A stretch of 17,946 bases of DNA, taken from Methanobacteriota archaeon (GTDB lineage: Archaea; Thermoplasmatota; Poseidoniia; Poseidoniales; Poseidoniaceae). Both the position numbers and the translations under genes were made by a program. The notes beneath the pieces were generated by a model. That model worked only from the letters and a program-made list of their open reading frames with translations, had not been told where the DNA came from and searched no databases. The stretch is taken from NCBI GenBank assembly GCA_002726845.1, contig PBSP01000070.1:1-17946 (forward strand), written 5' to 3'. This document shows positions 14,501 through 17,946 of the stretch, piece after piece. Every line of letters starts with the position of its first letter. Within the stretch, counting starts at the first letter, position 1.

Positions 14501-17500
14501 CAACGAGTTCAGGTTGACTTTCGACTTCAAGGTCAACGCGAACGCTTCCACGCTCTGTTTGAATACGGAATGGAAGATCGAGCATTGCTCTGTCATCTCC
14601 CGCATACGACGCATTCAACGCTTGATTGAGAAGAGATTGGTCAAGTCCAAACTTGAGGTCCGCTCGCTTTGGTAGGGCATAGACATCGTATGCTGCAAGC
14701 TCGGTTGGATGCGATGTAGAAAGGTTGTAGATGGCATATCCCCACACCCATTCGTTGGACAAATCCGTTGAGATGAGTTCAAACGATGGACAGGTGTTTT
14801 CGATTGTGATGTATCTGGTCGAATTTGCAGGGATGGTTGAAAGTGAACTCGATCCAAGATACACCTCCGTTTGTTGGGAACCTGATTGTGCTCGGAGAAC
14901 GAATGAACCCTCGAACAGAGGACATACGTTTGGAATGCCAAACTCAGTCATCGGTAATACGATGAAATGACGGAATTGATAATTTGTTGAACCAGAGGTA
15001 TTGACGTACAATTGTCCGTCTAGGGTTGCATCGATGATGTCCGTTCCGTTGACGAGGGAATCAAACATGCGCTGAACACCAAAATTCGGATCTTTACCGG
15101 TTGGTGGCCAATCAATGGCAACAAGTTCGTTTTGTCCAATGGTGATTTGTGGTCCTTCTGGAGGAGCGAGGCAGCGCGGTTCAAGGACAAGAGCTCTGAA
15201 TGCTTGACCCGAGTTCATGGTAATGGACCAAGGAGCGTACAATTCCTTCTCAGTGTTGACGTTGTATTGCTCGATCTTAACAGGAAGAGCACCTTGAAAA
15301 TACTGGCTTGAACTCTTGGTGAATGAGAACGAGTACAACGACACGTTTCCTCCGAATTGATACGATGTAACTGCGTCATAAACGCAACCTGGTCTGTGGA
15401 TGAATTCTACTGCCGTCCCTGTCGTTGCTTGCAAGTATCCGTCTTGCGTCACTTCGAAATCGCTCATATCACTGTTGTACTTCTGATGGTACTGTCCAAA
15501 ACTCTGCACAACGCCAAGCCCCAATCGTTCAACGGTTGGTGTCAGGTACGAGTTGTTCGAAGCCAGATGAACCACGATTTGAACCGAAGGGTGCTCAATC
15601 GGATTCAAATCAACAGAGAATGGCATGATGCGCTGGTGGTATTCTGGTATGATGTCGCCATTGGCATCCATGAGACTGAATCGAAGCGTCGTATTGGCAG
15701 GTTCATGGGCAAGACCGTCCAGATGGCCATAACCAAACACCGGATGCGGTGTGATGCTCGGCGAAATCCAATCACCCGCCAATTCGAAAATAGCCACATC
15801 GATACCGGCGTCATCAACATACCAACCATCGCGTTCAACAAACTGATCGGAGAAGAACGAGAAACGAAGTCGAACAGACTGACCTGAAAGATTGGAGATA
15901 TCGGCTGTTTTCAACTCGAAGGGGCGGGATGCACCGCTTCCACACCCACCCATGACCTGTGAGCCGTCGAGCAACCCCTCACCGTAAAACGGTGAATTGG
16001 TGTTCACGGTCGAAATACGGTCGTGGAAGCCTCCAGGATCGGCTGGAAGATACCACCAGTTGAGTCCACCATCGGTCGAAAGCGAAACGGCTCCACCGTC
16101 CCATGCTGCTTCGGTGCAAATCCATTGACGGAAGGACAGCTGAGCAGTAACGTTGTCCGGGATAATGTATTCAGGTGAGATGAGGTGGGCGAAGGAATTT
16201 GGACTGTATTGCCCATTGAGCTCGATCCCCACTCCATTTTGTCCAGAATGCCATTGTGATGGACCGAGGGTGGTGTTTCCAAGCATTCCATGCGACCATC
16301 CAACCCCACGGAAGTTTTCGATGGACCAACCTTCTGGCATCATGTGAGTATCTTCGAACGAGTCCACATCCGTCACTGGACCGTTAACACCCATGGACGA
16401 AACCCATTGCCACTGATTCGGAGCGCTGACATTGTCCAACCAACCTTCTGTCGATCCGTTTTGGTAGGTTGGTTGCGTTGTGAAATTGCTGAGAACACGG
16501 ATGATGTGATTGGCTGTGTTGGCTCCTGAATGCAATTGAACATCGTCGATCATGATGCCTTCCCAACCGTTGGCAGGTGCGCCGCCGCCGTGATTGACAA
16601 TGGCGTCAGTTCGAACATTGAACTTCAACAATGCGCTGGAAGCATTGGCGTGTGACGTTGCTGTGGCAGGAACAGGATAGAACATTGGCAGCCAACCAAA
16701 CGATTCGTCGTTGTAGATGACGCCTTGGTGAACCACTCCATATCCAGGTAAACCAGGAAGAGGTGTGAGCAAAACCCAGGTGACACCCTGATCCATGGAA
16801 TACCAGATGGTCATGCCATCATTGGTTCCGCCTTCAATGTCCCAGTTGGAGCGAACTTCAAGTTCGATTGGATTGGTAAGGCCTGAGAAATCGATTGGCA
16901 TAACAAGGGTCCCGTCGGCATTTGGAGCGTAATCACCGGTCAGGTTTCCATGAAGCCAAGACCCCGGCATGTCGCCTTGATTGTGCCACGTGACGTTATC
17001 GATGAACCAACCATCGCGTTGATTGCTCGATGCTCCAACGGCGATGCAAAGGCGGAATCGCATGGTTTCGCTGTTGCCAACGTTTGCCAATTGGTCCAAT
17101 TCGAAACGGGAGGTGCGCCATTGCTCGTCATCTCCTGACCATAGTGATGTCAGAGGCTGGACCATGCTGTGATGATTTGCAGTTACCGAATCCGAATATC
17201 CACCGTTTGGAACAAGTTGTTGCCAAGAGGATTGATTGTCAAGTGTGTACTCTACCCATGCAGCGTCATCGCTTGCCAACGAGCGCCAATGATCGAACGT
17301 CAACGACATGTTACTGATGAACTCAGGAGTTTGATAGTGTGGTGAAACAATGCATCCTGAAGCGTTCTCGACGGTTGTCCTGTACGCAAGTGAATGGTTT
17401 CCATCTCTCGGACTCGGTCCGGTCTGGAGTGCGGAGAGATTCTCGACACCCCACACTTCTCCGTCTTGGCCTACGGTGAGCCAACCAGTTGGAACCATCT

Positions 17501-17876
17501 TGGTTGCTTCAAAATCAGTAAGCGTACCTACTGATGAGTCTGTTGCGAGTGAGAGTTGCCCGCCATGAGCCAGAGATGATGTGAGATTGTGTGTACCGTT
17601 GGCCCACGCGTTGGAAAGACCTGCACCGAAGTAGGTGCCATTTTCTTCGACGGTTTCCCAAACCGGATCGATGGATAGGAAACCGGACGTAATGCTGTGA
17701 TTGGCCGGAACTTGAATCGATGAAATGTTGGCATCAACAGTGGTTTCGTTGGTCCCGGGTTGGAACGTAACGGGTCCATAGGTCACCGTTCGTGATTGAA
17801 CATAGGTTGAAGGTCCAACAAGGACAAGCAAAAGCACAAGGAAGACCGCAGAAACGTGCTTCTTGGACTGATTCAC
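11556..17876 (-). CDS. Giant secreted, C-terminally membrane-anchored surface protein with jelly-roll and Ig-like/CARDB domains
   Basis: 2106 residues. Residues 1-28 are a signal peptide (NQSKKH then VFLVLLLVLVGPSTYVQS). Three beta-sandwich modules of MAM/immune-inhibitor-A type follow, marked by recurring endings: DGWFIDN (288-294, module from ~122), GWEGIMIDDV (437-446) and DGWYVDD (683-689, module from FEDTHMMPEGW at 507). A long region I do not recognise spans ~700-1250, then Ig-like segments. An EF-hand-like loop DLNGNGIMEQSE lies at 1473-1484, and a CARDB-like domain at ~1955-2040 (GETITVELTLQNIGY). A single transmembrane helix near 2053-2071 is followed by RRQR and an acidic 35-residue cytoplasmic tail. 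N-x-S/T sequons are dense near the N-terminus (NETT, NISS, NHS, NGTY, NGTH, NLTS), fitting archaeal surface glycoproteins. No HExxH is seen, so it is not a peptidase. The GTG start is decided by GAGGTGAG just upstream and by the signal peptide; the ATG at 17880 is out of frame. Confidence 0.92.
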   Translation of the reverse strand: MNQSKKHVSAVFLVLLLVLVGPSTYVQSRTVTYGPVTFQPGTNETTVDANISSIQVPANHSITSGFLSIDPVWETVEENGTYFGAGLSNAWANGTHNLTSSLAHGGQLSLATDSSVGTLTDFEATKMVPTGWLTVGQDGEVWGVENLSALQTGPSPRDGNHSLAYRTTVENASGCIVSPHYQTPEFISNMSLTFDHWRSLASDDAAWVEYTLDNQSSWQQLVPNGGYSDSVTANHHSMVQPLTSLWSGDDEQWRTSRFELDQLANVGNSETMRFRLCIAVGASSNQRDGWFIDNVTWHNQGDMPGSWLHGNLTGDYAPNADGTLVMPIDFSGLTNPIELEVRSNWDIEGGTNDGMTIWYSMDQGVTWVLLTPLPGLPGYGVVHQGVIYNDESFGWLPMFYPVPATATSHANASSALLKFNVRTDAIVNHGGGAPANGWEGIMIDDVQLHSGANTANHIIRVLSNFTTQPTYQNGSTEGWLDNVSAPNQWQWVSSMGVNGPVTDVDSFEDTHMMPEGWSIENFRGVGWSHGMLGNTTLGPSQWHSGQNGVGIELNGQYSPNSFAHLISPEYIIPDNVTAQLSFRQWICTEAAWDGGAVSLSTDGGLNWWYLPADPGGFHDRISTVNTNSPFYGEGLLDGSQVMGGCGSGASRPFELKTADISNLSGQSVRLRFSFFSDQFVERDGWYVDDAGIDVAIFELAGDWISPSITPHPVFGYGHLDGLAHEPANTTLRFSLMDANGDIIPEYHQRIMPFSVDLNPIEHPSVQIVVHLASNNSYLTPTVERLGLGVVQSFGQYHQKYNSDMSDFEVTQDGYLQATTGTAVEFIHRPGCVYDAVTSYQFGGNVSLYSFSFTKSSSQYFQGALPVKIEQYNVNTEKELYAPWSITMNSGQAFRALVLEPRCLAPPEGPQITIGQNELVAIDWPPTGKDPNFGVQRMFDSLVNGTDIIDATLDGQLYVNTSGSTNYQFRHFIVLPMTEFGIPNVCPLFEGSFVLRAQSGSQQTEVYLGSSSLSTIPANSTRYITIENTCPSFELISTDLSNEWVWGYAIYNLSTSHPTELAAYDVYALPKRADLKFGLDQSLLNQALNASYAGDDRAMLDLPFRIQTERGSVRVDLEVESQPELVDTVIDAPRSRWLPNTYRSITTNHQRVIPTNPTMEAPALERITLAIGSSENTASIRISVEVDRLDSTPRFIQTAGAGYATLQPTSNATCAHSECTVTWVFKSSWLNDDIDDLHWFISSIDENGLETGPLVYSDNTPYNDVENDLEAFNVVAYDQRGRPLHDWTNPLWPLHVNPGTTLTVQGQVRYQGVADAWVGQDDAEVTVELHAIPPLNPNGPDAWSGDAIVWSISNASTVDGQGRFVIPLTIPDAEELPSDTRLEARILLSRCGPSGLTLTTSLDQTAQSTFFEMMYDKKPPDVVGLEILDPSGLQPADNHVWLPDRDVPLRLYVEDAEGLETPLTIYTWSEHRDDLNGNGIMEQSEYQSMTANVNRGALEAEVDLPLLDVDAILSPGSTQGKLSVVVSGFDLAGNPLQSGGTYGEANDAATIFVEPRQATLLDANTIALDSINGYLFPGQQHRFQFDLIDGNGIQSLDSINIGLMNSLHEDCWIQYAPRFNQTTADVTCFAVPPSITTIKDDLTMRWSVDVAFELRWDAMHLWSDGAFTPSIEVYDEGQDVGIGGNYLTAANWSTHTRLELRVDSIYDRVAPFGTLENGLLSLHVNDFADIDVIVVHQGTNQNASNLPFDSRMHYNMSSFGIRHLVAQEFIDSQGLSRHRFVVNQTTLPQGQGELTVEMTGSVFNVQESLRIDLVLDSQSPTVSLEPGILQNLDSLEINSIPVQVTVYDDFGVSAEGARLHWCFVRGGVVVSVSSASIPMNYSGSSGSASSFQAVLDIESQGVDFEKSDRLSVWFSHTDRAGNLLSGQATELMPLDVYIVWMAYEPTPISIEATPYRPVLGETITVELTLQNIGYLSGSTTVSLLDADGLVLGEANFTLESNQAAVTTWSVEAWKEGRLGMMIQLDDDPFLIPVPLADVTQGDLEAKSSKSELGLNVLIVLLAAGAVLASVLMRRQRVKSLYEEYDFIESEDLPPPRPEGLEDAEQEE
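13425..13460 (-). other. EF-hand-like calcium-binding loop encoded in the giant surface protein
   Basis: The 12 codons encode DLNGNGIMEQSE (residues 1473-1484). This matches the EF-hand/dockerin loop pattern with ligands D1, N3 and N5, glycine at 6 and glutamate at 12. Only a single loop is seen. It lies within an Ig-like segment, as often found in dockerin-like insertions in secreted proteins. Confidence 0.6.
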
Positions 17877-17903
17877 TCATCTCACCTCGCTCCGCGAGGT
17901 GAG
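17877..17903 (-). promoter_or_regulatory. Ribosome binding site of the giant surface protein buried in a perfect hairpin
   Basis: On the minus strand CTCACCTCGC, a 3-base loop GGA, and GCGAGGTGAG form a perfect 10-bp stem-loop (17903 to 17881). The 3' arm contains the SD sequence GAGGTGAG, which ends 4 bases before the GTG start at 17876; the 5' arm CTCACCTC resembles the anti-SD end of archaeal 16S rRNA. If transcribed, the fold would mask the ribosome binding site. Translation would then depend on opening of the stem by heat, protein or coupling to an upstream gene. Confidence 0.6.
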
Positions 17904-17930
17904 CCATTTGGTTTGAAGCCTCGTCTCAGT

Positions 17931-17940
17931 TGATTAACTC
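17931..17940 (-). promoter_or_regulatory. Candidate TATA-like box for the giant surface protein
   Basis: Minus-strand GAGTTAATCA lies about 26 bases before the base of the RBS hairpin. If it is used, the mRNA would begin nearly at the hairpin itself. The match to an archaeal TATA box is weak. A third-frame ORF remains open from the right edge to a TGA inside the 3' arm of the hairpin, so an upstream gene reading into this site cannot be excluded. Confidence 0.25.
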
Positions 17941-17946
17941 TGAATA

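Noticed and set aside
11556..17876. Giant surface protein as an immune-inhibitor-A (M6) metallopeptidase
   Set aside because: The jelly-roll modules resemble those of M6 proteins, but I found no HExxH zinc site in the sequence.
17881..17903. The 10-bp hairpin as a factor-independent terminator of a gene to the right
   Set aside because: There is no T-run after it; the 3' arm is instead a well-placed ribosome binding site followed by a GTG start. A dual role cannot be fully excluded.

Overview
The window looks like a chromosomal piece of a marine euryarchaeon, most likely of the Poseidoniales (Marine Group II) or a close relative. This is inferred from gene content: an archaeal-type phosphoglycolate phosphatase, a PIN-helical protein, a PssA-type CDP-alcohol phosphotransferase, very large signal-peptide-bearing surface proteins with thrombospondin type 3 and CARDB-like domains, GGTGA-type ribosome binding sites in front of some genes and none before others, and an encoded tRNA CCA end. 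No marker such as rRNA is present, so the assignment is tentative. Coding density is very high: no gap exceeds about 130 bases, and I saw no insertion sequence, CRISPR array, integrase or attachment site.

Layout. Positions 1-8782 hold six genes on the minus strand. In transcription order they are a P1B heavy-metal ATPase, a winged-helix regulator, a triple zinc-ribbon protein, a PssA-family phospholipid synthase, an 831-residue coiled-coil protein, and a secreted beta-propeller plus calcium-binding-repeat protein that runs off the left edge. Gaps are 9-66 bases, so at least the first four may be one transcription unit; a T6 tract after pssA may end it. Two plus-strand genes are transcribed divergently from the ATPase: a HAD-family phosphoglycolate phosphatase (8800-9534) and a PIN-domain/helical protein (9557-11434). 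A minus-strand tRNA-Leu(CAA) begins 5 bases beyond the stop of the PIN gene and lies 31 bases downstream of a 2106-residue surface protein (11556-17876, minus), which fills the rest of the window. That gene starts at GTG behind a perfect 10-bp hairpin that buries its ribosome binding site.

Functional reading. The left and right ends encode cell-surface proteins with calcium-binding sequence (TSP3 repeats on the left, an EF-hand-like loop on the right). Between them lie membrane functions (metal export, phospholipid head-group synthesis), a long rod-like cytosolic protein, and carbon or RNA housekeeping (phosphoglycolate salvage, PIN nuclease, tRNA). The block may be a cell-envelope neighbourhood, but that is inference from adjacency. 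The most notable items are the hairpin that masks the Shine-Dalgarno sequence of the giant surface protein, the coiled-coil rod next to pssA, the PIN fusion, and the unusual signature of the metal ATPase.
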